Source: Cryobacterium glucosi (lineage in GTDB: Bacteria > Actinomycetota > Actinomycetes > Actinomycetales > Microbacteriaceae). From it: a stretch of DNA of 64,000 nt. The DNA lies in NCBI RefSeq assembly GCF_004402235.1, contig NZ_SOFS01000012.1, forward strand, positions 310,001 through 374,000. The letters are read 5' to 3'. The translations under genes and the position numbers were made by a program. This document shows, piece by piece, positions 27,964-37,271 of the stretch (position 1 is the first letter of the stretch; each line of letters starts with the position of its first letter). The notes beneath the pieces are model-generated. The model was not told the origin of the DNA. It was given only the letters and a program-made list of their open reading frames with translations, and made no database searches.

Positions 27964-28980
27964 CTAGACGGTGACGCGCACGTCCGTCTTCGGCGCGGAG
28001 GACGCCTTGGCGCGCAGGGCGAGCGCCTTCTTGTCACGCTTGCGCACTCCGGGTTCCATCGTGCGGAGCTGGGCGTACAGCGGAGATGCGATGAAGATGG
28101 TCGAGTACGCGCCGGCGATGATACCGATCAGGAGCGCGAGCGAGATGTCGCGCAGCGTTCCCGCCCCGAGCACGAACGCGCCGATGAAGAGGATCGAGCC
28201 GACCGGGAGGATCGCGACGACGGAGGTGTTGATGGAACGCACGAGCGTCTGGTTCACCGCGAGGTTGACAGAGTCTGCGAAGGTCCTGCGCGATTCCGGT
28301 CCGTCTTCGCGGGTGTTCTCTCGGATCTTGTCGAACACCACGACGGTGTCGTAGAGCGAGTAACCGAGAATCGTCAGGAACCCGATCACCGCGGCCGGGG
28401 TGATCTCGAACCCGGTGATCCCGTAGAACCCGGCCGTGATGATGAGGTCGTGCAGCAGCGCGACCATCGCGGCGAGGGACATCTTCCAGGTCCTGAAGTA
28501 CAGGGCCATGCCGATCGCGGCGAGGACGAGGAAGATCCCGAGGCCCCTGAGTGCCTGACCGGTGATGTCAGCACCCCACGACGGGCCGATGAACGATGCC
28601 GTGACCTGCTCGGCGGGCACGCCGTACGCGTCGGCGAGTGCTGTGCGCATCTGCCGGGTCGCGTCGCTCGACAGCTGGTCCGTCTGAATGCGGATGCCGG
28701 TGGTGCTGACGTTCGACACCTTCGGGACCGCGGAGGGCTCGATGCTCGTCACGGCCTTGACCGCGAGCGACTGGTCCTGGGTCGCGACGTCGCTCACGAC
28801 GAATTCGGAGCCGCCGGTGAATTCGATACCGAAGACGAAGCCGCCGCGAAGCTGGGGCACCACGAGCGCGATCAGGATGGCGATACCGGCCAGGGAATAC
28901 CAGACCTTGCGACGCCCGATGATGTTGAAGGAGCGCTTGCCGGTGTGCAGGTCGTTGCCGAACTGGGAAAAGCTCGCCAT
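27964..28980 (-). CDS. secF: Protein translocase subunit SecF
   Basis: SecF works with SecD to drive the late steps of Sec export using the proton gradient. The 338-residue protein has six predicted membrane segments. Visible landmarks are FGIEFTGGSEFVV in the first periplasmic loop and, in the membrane part, LLHDLIITAGFYGITG, GYSLYDTVVVFDKIRENTR and TLVRSINTSVVAILPVGSILFIG. Its ATG shares one base with the secD TAA (TAATG), so the two are translationally coupled. Confidence 0.97.
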   Translation of the reverse strand: MASFSQFGNDLHTGKRSFNIIGRRKVWYSLAGIAILIALVVPQLRGGFVFGIEFTGGSEFVVSDVATQDQSLAVKAVTSIEPSAVPKVSNVSTTGIRIQTDQLSSDATRQMRTALADAYGVPAEQVTASFIGPSWGADITGQALRGLGIFLVLAAIGMALYFRTWKMSLAAMVALLHDLIITAGFYGITGFEITPAAVIGFLTILGYSLYDTVVVFDKIRENTREDGPESRRTFADSVNLAVNQTLVRSINTSVVAILPVGSILFIGAFVLGAGTLRDISLALLIGIIAGAYSTIFIASPLYAQLRTMEPGVRKRDKKALALRAKASSAPKTDVRVTV

Positions 28981-30698
28981 TAGGAATCCTTCCCGTCGGT
29001 CGACCGATCCGAGGAGGATCCGACGAGTTCTGATGCTTTCCGCTCGGCGATGGTCTGGCGCTTCGCGGCCTCACGGCTCGCGGACGACAACTTGGCGGAG
29101 GCGACCTCGTCTGAGGGCCGGAACTTCGCCCTCCCCCGGTAGGTGGCTCCGAGAGCCCTCGGGTCCAGGCCGCTGAACCGGTGGCCCTCGTTGAAGAAGC
29201 GGGTCTGGGCGAGCAGCTGCAGGACCGGGTGGGTGAAGAGCGCAACGACGACGACGTCGACGATCGTCGTGAGCCCGAGCGTCAGGGCGAAGCCCTTCAC
29301 GTTTCCGACGGCGACGATGAAGAGCACGCCCGCGGCGAGGAAGTTGACCGCGTCGGAGGCGAGGACCGTGCGGATGGCGCGCTTCCAGCCCGCTTCCACG
29401 GCCGATTCCAGCCCGCGGCCGTCGCGCAACTCGTCGCGCACTCGTTCGAAGTACACGATGAACGAGTCCGCCGTGATTCCGATGGCGACGATCAACCCCG
29501 CGACACCGGCGAGGGAGAGCCGGTAGCCCTCACGCCAGGACAGGATCGTGATCAGCAGGTAGGTGATGACGGCGGCGACGACGAGCGACGCAACCGTGAC
29601 GAAACCGAGCAGTCGGTACTGCAGGAGCGAGTACAGGACGACCAGGATGAGTCCGATCAGGCCGGCGATGAGGCCGCTCACGAGCTGGGTCGAACCGAGG
29701 GTCGCCGAGATCGTGTCCTGGCTCTGCACGGTGAAGCTCAGCGGCAGGGCTCCGAACTTCAGCTGGTCCGCGAGAACCTTCGACGATGCCTGATCGAAAC
29801 TGCCGCTGATCTGGGCGTTGCCGTCCGTGATCACGGCGAGGGTGCGTGGCGCGGAGATGACCTTGCCGTCGAGCACGATCGCGAACTGGTTCTGCACGCC
29901 GGTGAGGCCGCTCAGCCGGGTGCTGACCGTCGCGAAGTCCTTGGTGCCCTGATCGTCGAACTTGATGTTGACGACCCACTCGCCGGTGGTGGCACCGGAC
30001 TGGGTCGTCTTCTGGCCGTTGGTGGCGTCGGAGACGTTCTCGCCGCTGACCTCCACCGGCCCGAGGATGTACTTGACCGAACCGTCTGTCTCACAGGTCA
30101 CGAGCGGCTGGTCGGCCGGTGCGACGTTGGAGGTGTCGATGGTCGAGCAGTCGAAGGCGTCGTACTGCGCCTGGAGCGCCGGGGTCACCCAGCTGAGATC
30201 GCTGCCGTTCGTCGGTACGGCCGTCGGCGTGCTCGACAGGCTCGGGTCGACCGTGGCTACCGGAGTCGGCGTTGCGGTGCCGTCGGCGCCGACAGCTGCC
30301 GTCGACGGGGCGACGGCGACCAGGACCGGGCGGAACTCGAGCTTCGCGGACGATTCGATCCGGTTGATGGTTGCGTCGTCCGGGATTCCCGGGATCGACA
30401 CGACGATGTTCTGGCCGCTCGTGTTGATCTCCGCCTCGGAGACACCGGAGGAGTCGATGCGCTGCCGGATGATCGACACCGCCTGGTTCAGCTGCTCCTG
30501 GGAGACGGACTGACCGGACTCGAGCTTCGGCGCGAGGATGATCTGCGTGCCACCCTCGAGGTCCAGGGCCAGCTTGGGCGCCCAGGACCCTCCGGCGGTG
30601 AGGACACCGAAGAGGTTGACTGCGACCAGGCCGATGACGATCACCCCCAGCCACGTCAGGGAACGCCAGGCCTTCTTGGCCGGAGTCGACTTTGCCAC
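28980..30698 (-). CDS. secD: Protein translocase subunit SecD
   Basis: SecD is the partner of SecF in the accessory export motor. The GTG start at 30698 (VAKSTPAKKAWRSLTWLG) is preferred because it matches relatives; an ATG 13 codons upstream is also open. That gives 572 residues. Landmarks are LDLEGGTQIILAPK after the first membrane helix, the P1 domain segments QAVSIIRQRIDSSGVSEAEI and IVVSIPGIPD, GNAQISGSF, and the membrane block GITADSFIVYFERVRDELRDGR. The large periplasmic domain contains a Thr/Pro-rich insert (about 150-180), common in actinobacteria. Confidence 0.96.
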   Translation of the reverse strand: MAKSTPAKKAWRSLTWLGVIVIGLVAVNLFGVLTAGGSWAPKLALDLEGGTQIILAPKLESGQSVSQEQLNQAVSIIRQRIDSSGVSEAEINTSGQNIVVSIPGIPDDATINRIESSAKLEFRPVLVAVAPSTAAVGADGTATPTPVATVDPSLSSTPTAVPTNGSDLSWVTPALQAQYDAFDCSTIDTSNVAPADQPLVTCETDGSVKYILGPVEVSGENVSDATNGQKTTQSGATTGEWVVNIKFDDQGTKDFATVSTRLSGLTGVQNQFAIVLDGKVISAPRTLAVITDGNAQISGSFDQASSKVLADQLKFGALPLSFTVQSQDTISATLGSTQLVSGLIAGLIGLILVVLYSLLQYRLLGFVTVASLVVAAVITYLLITILSWREGYRLSLAGVAGLIVAIGITADSFIVYFERVRDELRDGRGLESAVEAGWKRAIRTVLASDAVNFLAAGVLFIVAVGNVKGFALTLGLTTIVDVVVVALFTHPVLQLLAQTRFFNEGHRFSGLDPRALGATYRGRAKFRPSDEVASAKLSSASREAAKRQTIAERKASELVGSSSDRSTDGKDS

Positions 30699-30761
30699 CT
30701 TGGAACTCAGCTTTCTATACGCGTGCGGGCGCCACAAGGACGCGAGCCGGGCGAGGGTTGG

Positions 30762-31208
30762 TTACGCGTCGCCCTTGGTGGGGTCGCTCTTGGTCGAATC
30801 GGTTGAGGGGGCCTCGTCGGCGATGCGCTCACCGAACTCTGGTTCGCCCAGGAGGATCGCGTCGTCTTCATTGAGCCGGGCCGCGCGGGCGTCGTCGGTC
30901 GACGACTCGAGTTCGGCATCGGCTTCGTCGGCGGACTCGTCGGTGACGGCGGGCTCGACGACGCGGGAGATCGCCTGGCGGTGCATCTGGACGACGGTTC
31001 CGGGAGCAATCTCGAGCTCGACCTTGTTTGCTTCCTCGTCGATCGACAGAATGGTTCCGTACATACCGAAGTTGGTCATGACGTTCGCGCCCGCGACCAT
31101 CTGCGACTGCAGCGACGCCTGTTCCTTCTGGCGCTTGCGGCCGTTGCGGAACATAAAGAACACCAGCAGCGCCAGTACGGCGAGCATGACGAGAGTCAAC
31201 GGATCCAT
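30762..31208 (-). CDS. yajC: Preprotein translocase subunit YajC
   Basis: YajC associates with SecDF. The 148-residue protein starts at ATG 31208 (MDPLTLVMLAVLALLVFFMFRNGRKRQKEQ), with one N-terminal membrane helix and the family segment MVAGANVMTNFGMYGTILSIDEEANKVELEIAPG. The C-terminal 60 residues are acidic and low-complexity, an actinobacterial extension. It lies upstream of secD in the same transcript and downstream of ruvB. Confidence 0.94.
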   Translation of the reverse strand: MDPLTLVMLAVLALLVFFMFRNGRKRQKEQASLQSQMVAGANVMTNFGMYGTILSIDEEANKVELEIAPGTVVQMHRQAISRVVEPAVTDESADEADAELESSTDDARAARLNEDDAILLGEPEFGERIADEAPSTDSTKSDPTKGDA

Positions 31209-31286
31209 AGTGCAGCAAAGCCTTTCAGTTGCGGCGCGGTGGCCGAAGCGTGTGCGTACATGCGGCTCGGAGCGAACCACATCGAA

Positions 31287-32357
31287 TTATAGGTCATCAA
31301 GCGGAAGGGCGGGTTGGCGGCCGACGTCGTTCGGATCGGCGAGCCCGAAGTGCCGCCAGGCGGCTGCCGTGGCCACGCGGCCACGCGGGGTGCGCGTGAG
31401 GAAGCCTATCCGTACCAGGAACGGCTCAACGACCGACTCGACGGTCTCGGCTTCTTCCCCCACCGAGACGGCGAGGGTGTTCAGTCCGACCGGCCCACCC
31501 CCAAAACGGGTAAGGATGATGTTCATGACCTCGCGGTCGAGCCTGTCGAGGCCGATCGGGTCGACGTCGTAGAGCTCGAGGGCCGCGTGGACGGCCGCCA
31601 GGTCGGCGGCACCGCCATGGACGAGGGCGTAGTCGCGCACCCTGCGCAAGAGCCGGTTCGCGATACGCGGCGTTCCCCTGCAGCGACCGGCGATCTCCGC
31701 GATGGCCTCCCTGTCGATGTCGAGGTCGAGCATGGTCGCCGCGCGGGCGAGGACCTGTTCCAGCTCCTGGCTGGCATAGAACTCGAGGTGCGCCGTGAAC
31801 CCGAACCGGTCGCGAAGCGGGTTCGGGAGCATCCCGGACCGTGTCGTCGCGCCGACGAGGGTGAACGGGGCGAGGTCGAGCGGCACGGACGTGGCGCCTG
31901 CGCCCTTGCCCACCATGATGTCGATGCGGAAGTCCTCCATTGCGAGGTAGAGCATCTCCTCTGCGGACCTCGCCATCCGGTGGATCTCGTCGATGAAGAG
32001 CACTTCGCCTGGCACGAGGGAGGACAGCACCGCTGCCAGGTCGCCGGCGTGCTGGATGGCCGGACCGCTCGACATGCGCAGCGGGCGGTTGCCCTCGTAG
32101 GCGATGATCATGGCGAGCGTTGTCTTGCCGAGGCCGGGAGGGCCGGCGAGCAGGATGTGGTCTGGTGTGCGATTCTGCATCGTTGCGGCGGTGAGCATGA
32201 GCTGCAACTGGCCGCGCACCTTCTGCTGGCCGACGAATTCCGCGAGGCTCCGCGGGCGGAGCGCGCCCTCGAATGCCAGCTCGGCCTCACCCTCGAGCAG
32301 TGGGCTCGTGAGCTCGACCCCGGGGTCCGGCGTCGCCGCGAACTGGTCCGATGTCAC
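31287..32357 (-). CDS. ruvB: Holliday junction branch migration helicase RuvB
   Basis: RuvB is the hexameric AAA+ motor that moves Holliday junctions with RuvA. The 356-residue protein has Walker [12 protein letters not shown], Walker [11 protein letters not shown], the RuvB hairpin region [37 protein letters not shown], and the C-terminal winged helix ending TPRGRVAT. The start overlaps the ruvA stop by ATGA. Confidence 0.98.
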   Translation of the reverse strand: MTSDQFAATPDPGVELTSPLLEGEAELAFEGALRPRSLAEFVGQQKVRGQLQLMLTAATMQNRTPDHILLAGPPGLGKTTLAMIIAYEGNRPLRMSSGPAIQHAGDLAAVLSSLVPGEVLFIDEIHRMARSAEEMLYLAMEDFRIDIMVGKGAGATSVPLDLAPFTLVGATTRSGMLPNPLRDRFGFTAHLEFYASQELEQVLARAATMLDLDIDREAIAEIAGRCRGTPRIANRLLRRVRDYALVHGGAADLAAVHAALELYDVDPIGLDRLDREVMNIILTRFGGGPVGLNTLAVSVGEEAETVESVVEPFLVRIGFLTRTPRGRVATAAAWRHFGLADPNDVGRQPALPLDDL

Positions 32358-32983
32358 TGCCGGTCCTCCGAAGCCTGGTGCGCCGGTCCGAGCCGGGCGA
32401 GGACGAGCCTCAGCAGGGCGGCGACACCGATCAGGTCGGGTTCGGCGGCCTCGGCGAGGGTCTCCCTGACGGCTTCCTCCGCGACGCGCTCGGACCAGCC
32501 GAGGCCGATCAGGGCGGCCTGGACGCTCGCTGCGGGGCTTGCCACGGCAGGACGCCTGGTGCGGGGTGCGCCGTCGACGGCCGAAACCACGACCTTGCCG
32601 GCCAGGGACAGGATGATGAGCTTCGCGGTCTTCGGCCCGATGCCGCTGACCTTGCGGAAGACGGCGTCGTCTTCACCTGCGACGGCCTGGGCCACCTGGT
32701 TCGGGGTGAGCACGGCGAGTACGCCGAGCGCGGACTTCGGGCCGACCCCTGTGACGCCGATGAGAAGTTCGAAGACGGACAGCTCGTCGGCGGTCGCGAA
32801 ACCGTAGAGGGTGAGCGAGTCCTCCCTGACCAGCAGGGTTGTCAGCAGGCGCGCCTCGCTGCCGTGCCGGAGGCCGAGGGCGGTCGTCGGCGTCACCTGC
32901 ACGGCGAGCCCGACTCCCCCGACCTCGAGCACCGCCGTCGAGCCAACGGCGGAGAGGACGAGTCCACGTACGGAAGAGATCAT
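32354..32983 (-). CDS. ruvA: Holliday junction DNA helicase subunit RuvA
   Basis: RuvA holds the four-way junction and loads RuvB. The 209-residue protein has the OB-fold N-terminus ([14 protein letters not shown]), the [13 protein letters not shown] segment, tandem helix-hairpin-helix motifs ([36 protein letters not shown]), and the C-terminal RuvB-contact domain ([16 protein letters not shown]). It overlaps both neighbours by 4 bases (ATGA). Confidence 0.98.
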   Translation of the reverse strand: MISSVRGLVLSAVGSTAVLEVGGVGLAVQVTPTTALGLRHGSEARLLTTLLVREDSLTLYGFATADELSVFELLIGVTGVGPKSALGVLAVLTPNQVAQAVAGEDDAVFRKVSGIGPKTAKLIILSLAGKVVVSAVDGAPRTRRPAVASPAASVQAALIGLGWSERVAEEAVRETLAEAAEPDLIGVAALLRLVLARLGPAHQASEDRQ

Positions 32984-33585
32984 CGCTTAAGCCTACGGGG
33001 CACCGCCGACGCTGCCGCTCCGCGCTCCGCGGCGCGCCACGCAGCCTGTGCCGGCGTGAGTGCGCCGCCCGCGAGCCCGTCCGTCGTCGGAAGGGTGCCT
33101 CCTGATGCCCCGGTTCGCCAGGCGTGGCAGATGGCCAGTGCGAGTGCGTCCGCGGCATCCGCCGGTTTCGGGACCTCGCTGAGGCCGAGCACGCGGGCGA
33201 CCATGGCGCCGACCTGGGCCTTGTCCGCCGAGCCGTAGCCGGTGATCGCCGCCTTGACCTCGCTCGGGGTATGCAGGGTGACCGTGAGGCCGCGCTGGGC
33301 GGCGAGCAGGAGGGCGACCCCGCTGATCTGGGCGGTGCCCATCACCGTGCGCACGTTGTGCTGGGCGAAGACGCGCTCGATCGCGACGAAGGCCGGCTTG
33401 TGCCGGTCCATCATCTCCTCGAGTCCTCGGCTCAGCAGCAGCAGGCGCTGCTCGAGTGGCAGGTCGGGCGAACTGCGCAACACGGTGACGTCGACGAGGG
33501 TCGCCGTGCGGTTCGGCGCGACGTCGACGACACCGACGCCGCAACGGGTGAGCCCGGGGTCGATTCCGAGCACCCGCACGGCCAC
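32980..33585 (-). CDS. ruvC: Crossover junction endodeoxyribonuclease RuvC
   Basis: RuvC resolves Holliday junctions. In this 201-residue RNase H-fold protein the catalytic acids are in [27 protein letters not shown], and near the end [15 protein letters not shown]. The [19 protein letters not shown] segment is also typical. The C-terminus is Ala-rich. It is the first gene of ruvCAB, just downstream of yebC. Confidence 0.97.
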   Translation of the reverse strand: MAVRVLGIDPGLTRCGVGVVDVAPNRTATLVDVTVLRSSPDLPLEQRLLLLSRGLEEMMDRHKPAFVAIERVFAQHNVRTVMGTAQISGVALLLAAQRGLTVTLHTPSEVKAAITGYGSADKAQVGAMVARVLGLSEVPKPADAADALALAICHAWRTGASGGTLPTTDGLAGGALTPAQAAWRAAERGAAASAVPRRLKR

Positions 33586-33591
33586 CGTTGA

Positions 33592-34356
33592 CTACTCGTT
33601 CTCGGCTTCGAGCTCAGCGGAGACTGCGGCAGACACGGCGTAGTTGCTGTAGATGTTCTGCACGTCGTCGAGTTCCTCGAGTGCGTCGATGAGCTTGAAC
33701 ACCTTGCGGGCGGTCTCCGCGTCGACGTCGATCGTGAGCTGCGGGACGAAGGCGATATCGGCCGAGTCGTAGTCGATTCCGGCGGCCTGCAGTGCCGTAC
33801 GGGTCGCCACGAGGTCCTGGACCTCGCTGAAGACCTCGAAGGTCTCCCCCTCGTCGACGACTTCTTCGGCACCCGCGTCGAGGACCGCGCCGAGAACGTC
33901 GTCTTCGGTCACGCCGTTCGCCTTGGAGACGACGACGATGCCCTTGCGGTGGAAGTTGTAGGCAACACTGCCCGGGTCGGCCATGTTGCCGCCGTTGCGG
34001 CTGACCGTCGTGCGGACTTCTGCCGCAGCGCGGTTCTTGTTGTCGGTGAGACACTCGATCATGATGGCGACGCCGTTGGCGGCGTAGCCCTCGTACATGA
34101 TCGTGGTGTAATCGACGACGACGCCGGCGAGGCCGGCTCCGCGCTTGACCGCACGGTCGATGTTCTCGTTGGGGACCGAAGTCTTCTTGGCCTTCTGGAT
34201 CGCATCCACAAGCGTCGGGTTACCCGACAGGTCGGCGCCGCCCATCCGAGCGGCGACCTCGATGTTCTTGATCAGCTTGGCGAAGGCCTTGGCCCTCCGT
34301 GAGTCGGTGACCGCCTTCTGGTGCTTGGTAGTCGCCCACTTGGAATGTCCGGACAT
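33592..34356 (-). CDS. YebC/PmpR family regulatory protein
   Basis: A 254-residue three-domain protein with the YebC signatures [40 protein letters not shown] at the N-terminus (read here as consecutive motifs), [39 protein letters not shown] and [19 protein letters not shown]. Members act as transcription regulators or, by more recent work on YebC paralogues, as ribosome-associated factors for proline-rich stretches. It precedes ruvC by 6 bases, the common arrangement. The ATG has GGGAG four bases before it. Confidence 0.95.
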   Translation of the reverse strand: MSGHSKWATTKHQKAVTDSRRAKAFAKLIKNIEVAARMGGADLSGNPTLVDAIQKAKKTSVPNENIDRAVKRGAGLAGVVVDYTTIMYEGYAANGVAIMIECLTDNKNRAAAEVRTTVSRNGGNMADPGSVAYNFHRKGIVVVSKANGVTEDDVLGAVLDAGAEEVVDEGETFEVFSEVQDLVATRTALQAAGIDYDSADIAFVPQLTIDVDAETARKVFKLIDALEELDDVQNIYSNYAVSAAVSAELEAENE

Positions 34357-34533
34357 GAATCTCCCGTTGTCGTGCTTGGCTGTCTGATTGTGGTGCCGGC
34401 CGTCTGCCGCCAGTGGCAGAAAAGCGAATTCGTCGCACCAATGCGCTGTTGGCCAGTCTAACCCGAGGTGCCCGATCCGCCCCGCCGGAGCCGTCCGGCA
34501 GGCGTGGCGGACGCCCTGACGAAGCAGGGAGGA

Positions 34534-35070
34534 TCAGAGCGTGATGATCTTCTGCAGGGTGTTCAGGTTGCGGGTCGTCGTCGTGGCGCGGTATTTCACC
34601 TTGGCGCTCTTCTTGCTGAAGGCGCTCTTGATTCCGACGGCACGCCGGACCTCCCAGTAGAGGACGCCGTGGCCGAGTTCGATCCGCTCGTCCGCCTGGT
34701 CGAGCTCCCTGGCATGGCCGGCGAGCTCCGCGAGGTGGGAGGGGTCAGAACCGAACATGACGTAGGCGTGCCAGCCCTCCCGTTCCGGGAACGGGTAGGA
34801 CCGCACCTCGCGGGCGAGTTCTGCCTCGTCGATCAGCACAATCCAGGCCTCGTAATCGAAGCGCTCCGACAACGCCGCCTCGATCCGGCTCTTGATCGCG
34901 TCCGGTGAAGCCTCGGCCGCCTCGTCGACTGTGAAGACGACGTTGCCGCTCGCGACCACCGTCTTGACGTCCGAGTAGCCGAGGCCCTCGAAGGTCTTCA
35001 CGAGATCATTCATGGCCACGGTTATGCCGTTGACATTGATTCCCCTGAGCAGGGCTACATATCTCATCAT
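34534..35070 (-). CDS. DUF1697 family protein
   Basis: A 178-residue protein with the DUF1697 start MMRYVALLRGINVNGI and the typical segments GYSDVKTVVASGNVVF, FPEREGWHAYVMFGSD and TTTRNLNTLQKI. Two consecutive ATGs (35070, 35067) are possible starts. DUF1697 proteins have no settled function. The gene stands between yebC and pdxT, which are adjacent or separated by other genes in relatives, so it may be a lineage-specific insertion. Confidence 0.92.
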   Translation of the reverse strand: MMRYVALLRGINVNGITVAMNDLVKTFEGLGYSDVKTVVASGNVVFTVDEAAEASPDAIKSRIEAALSERFDYEAWIVLIDEAELAREVRSYPFPEREGWHAYVMFGSDPSHLAELAGHARELDQADERIELGHGVLYWEVRRAVGIKSAFSKKSAKVKYRATTTTRNLNTLQKIITL

Positions 35071-35128
35071 CGTTGACTCATGCCAGAACCCTAGTCCCGC
35101 AGCCGGCAGGCGGGAAACCCCGGCCGGA

Positions 35129-35722
35129 TCAGCCGAGGAAGCGGGCGGCCGCGACCGTTCCGAGGAAGTACTCGTGGAAGCGGTGCTCCCCCGTGATCTC
35201 CGGGTGGAACGAGGTGCCGAGCAGGCGCCCCTGCTCGACCGCGACGCAGCGGCCGTCGGCGAGCCGCGCGAGGGCCCTTGCCTTCGGACCGACGGTATCG
35301 ACGACCGGGGCGCGGATGAACACCGCGTGCACCGGCGCATCGCCGAGCACCGGTACCTCCAGATCGGTCTCGAAGGACTGCGTCTGGGAGCCGAAGGCAT
35401 TGCGCCGGACGCTGATGTCGAGGCCGCCGATGCTCTCCTGGCCGCGAATGCCGTCGACGACGGTGTCCGCGAGCATGATCAGTCCCGCGCAGGTCCCGTA
35501 GACCGGGAGGCCGGCCCTGACGGCGGCGCGCAAGGGATCGGCGAGGCCGAAGGCCCGCGCGAGCTTGTCCATCACGCTGGATTCGCCGCCCGGAATCACG
35601 AGCCCGTCGACGCGGGCGAGTTCTTCTGGTCGGCGCACCAGGACGACGTCCGCTCCGAGGGTGCGCAACACCTGCGCATGCTCGCGGAAGTCGCCCTGGA
35701 GGGCGAGTACTCCTACCGTCAC
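35129..35722 (-). CDS. pdxT: Pyridoxal 5'-phosphate synthase glutaminase subunit
   Basis: PdxT supplies ammonia from glutamine to PdxS for PLP synthesis. The 197-residue class I amidotransferase has the start VGVLALQGDFREHAQ, the oxyanion segment IPGGESSVM, the nucleophile Cys in PVYGTCAGLI, and the His/Glu pair in TSFHPEITGEHRFHEYF. It starts at a GTG (35722) nine bases after the pdxS stop. Confidence 0.97.
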   Translation of the reverse strand: MTVGVLALQGDFREHAQVLRTLGADVVLVRRPEELARVDGLVIPGGESSVMDKLARAFGLADPLRAAVRAGLPVYGTCAGLIMLADTVVDGIRGQESIGGLDISVRRNAFGSQTQSFETDLEVPVLGDAPVHAVFIRAPVVDTVGPKARALARLADGRCVAVEQGRLLGTSFHPEITGEHRFHEYFLGTVAAARFLG

Positions 35723-35731
35723 CTGTTCGAG

Positions 35732-36634
35732 CTACCAGCCGCGCTCGGAGAGGCGGTGCGGTGCCGCGAGGTCGGACACGTTGATGCCGACCATGGCTTC
35801 GCCGAGGCCGCGAGAAACTTCGGCGACGATCTTGGCGTCGTCGAAGAAGGTGACGGCCTTGACGATCGCGTTGGCGCGCTGCTCCGGGTTGCCGGACTTG
35901 AAGATTCCGGAGCCGACGAAGACGCCGTCCGCGCCGAGCTGCATCATCATCGCGGCGTCTGCAGGGGTGGCCACGCCGCCCGCGGTGAAGAGCACGACGG
36001 GGAGCTTGCCGGTCGCGGCGATCTCGACGACGAGCTCGTACGGCGCCTGCAGGTCCTTGGCCGCCACGTAGAGCTCGTCCTTGCTGAGCGAAGCGAGGCG
36101 CTTGATCTCGGCGTTGATGGTGCGGATGTGCTTGGTCGCCTCCGAGACGTCGCCGGTGCCGGCCTCGCCCTTCGACCGGATCATCGCGGCACCCTCGTTG
36201 ATGCGGCGGAGCGCCTCACCGAGGTTGGTCGCGCCGCACACGAACGGCACGTCGAACTTCCACTTGTCGATGTGGTTCACATAGTCGGCCGGGCTGAGGA
36301 CCTCGGACTCGTCGATGTAATCGACGCCGAGCGCCTGCAGGACCTGCGCCTCGACGAAGTGACCGATACGAGCCTTCGCCATCACGGGGATGGAGACCTC
36401 GGCGATGATGCTGTCGATCAGGTCCGGGTCACTCATCCGCGCGACGCCGCCCTGGGAGCGGATGTCCGCGGGAACGCGCTCGAGCGCCATGACGGCGACG
36501 GCTCCGGCATCTTCGGCAATGCGGGCCTGGGCTGCAGTGACGACGTCCATGATGACGCCGCCCTTCATCATGTCGGCGAGTCCGCGCTTGACGCGGCTCG
36601 AACCAAACTGCTCGATGGATGTTGTTTCAGTCAT
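35732..36634 (-). CDS. pdxS: Pyridoxal 5'-phosphate synthase lyase subunit
   Basis: PdxS condenses ribose 5-phosphate, glyceraldehyde 3-phosphate and ammonia into PLP. The 300-residue beta/alpha barrel is complete. Landmarks are [40 protein letters not shown] with the first Lys region ([29 protein letters not shown]), the second-site KGEAGTGDV, and [27 protein letters not shown]. It pairs with pdxT in an operon. Confidence 0.98.
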   Translation of the reverse strand: MTETTSIEQFGSSRVKRGLADMMKGGVIMDVVTAAQARIAEDAGAVAVMALERVPADIRSQGGVARMSDPDLIDSIIAEVSIPVMAKARIGHFVEAQVLQALGVDYIDESEVLSPADYVNHIDKWKFDVPFVCGATNLGEALRRINEGAAMIRSKGEAGTGDVSEATKHIRTINAEIKRLASLSKDELYVAAKDLQAPYELVVEIAATGKLPVVLFTAGGVATPADAAMMMQLGADGVFVGSGIFKSGNPEQRANAIVKAVTFFDDAKIVAEVSRGLGEAMVGINVSDLAAPHRLSERGW

Positions 36635-36715
36635 AACGTGAATTCTATTCCTTGCGTCTGGTGGGAACTCCGCGAGCAGCGGCTGCGGGAGCGGGAATGG
36701 TAGGGATGGGTGGAG

Positions 36716-37270
36716 CTAGTCCTCGTCGCGCGGCCAGCCGTCCGCGACCATCCGGCGGACGTCGCCGAGCAGCTGCGGAATGGCCTTGGTCTTCGCGATG
36801 ATCGGGAAGAAGTTCGAGTCTGTGGCCCAGCGCGGAACGATGTGCTGGTGCAGGTGTTCGGCGATGCCCGCTCCGGCGACCCTGCCCTGGTTCATCCCGA
36901 TGTTGAAGCCGTCGCAGTTGGAGGTCACGGCGAGCACGCGCATCGCCACCTGGGTCAGACTACCGATCTCGGCGACTTCCTCTGGCGTTGCTTTGTCATA
37001 GGTCGCAATGTGGCGGTACGGGCAGACGAGCAGGTGGCCGCTGTTGTACGGGAACAGGTTGAGGAGCACGTACGCGTGCGTGCCGCGGGCGACGATGAGC
37101 GCCTTCTCGTCGGTCATCGCCGGGGCGAGGCAGAACGGGCAGGCGTCGGCGTGCGGCTGCGTGCCGTCCTGGATGTAGACCATCCGGTGCGGCGTCCACA
37201 ACCGTTGGAAGGCATCCGGTACGGCCGCGAAGTCGCTGGACGATTTGATCGTCTCGTCTCCGGCGTCCAT
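36716..37270 (-). CDS. HIT-family nucleotide hydrolase (Ap4A phosphorylase/hydrolase-like)
   Basis: A 184-residue protein of the actinobacterial HIT group usually encoded just after thrS. The histidine triad is in EHLHQHIVPRW (H-x-H-x-H). The CPFC motif in DACPFCLAP is the first half of a probable zinc site. Substrates of related mycobacterial proteins include Ap4A. The ATG at 37270 lies one base after the thrS stop. The phosphatidylinositol-phosphate synthase gene that often follows in relatives is not present. Confidence 0.92.
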   Translation of the reverse strand: MDAGDETIKSSSDFAAVPDAFQRLWTPHRMVYIQDGTQPHADACPFCLAPAMTDEKALIVARGTHAYVLLNLFPYNSGHLLVCPYRHIATYDKATPEEVAEIGSLTQVAMRVLAVTSNCDGFNIGMNQGRVAGAGIAEHLHQHIVPRWATDSNFFPIIAKTKAIPQLLGDVRRMVADGWPRDED

Positions 37271-37271
37271 C

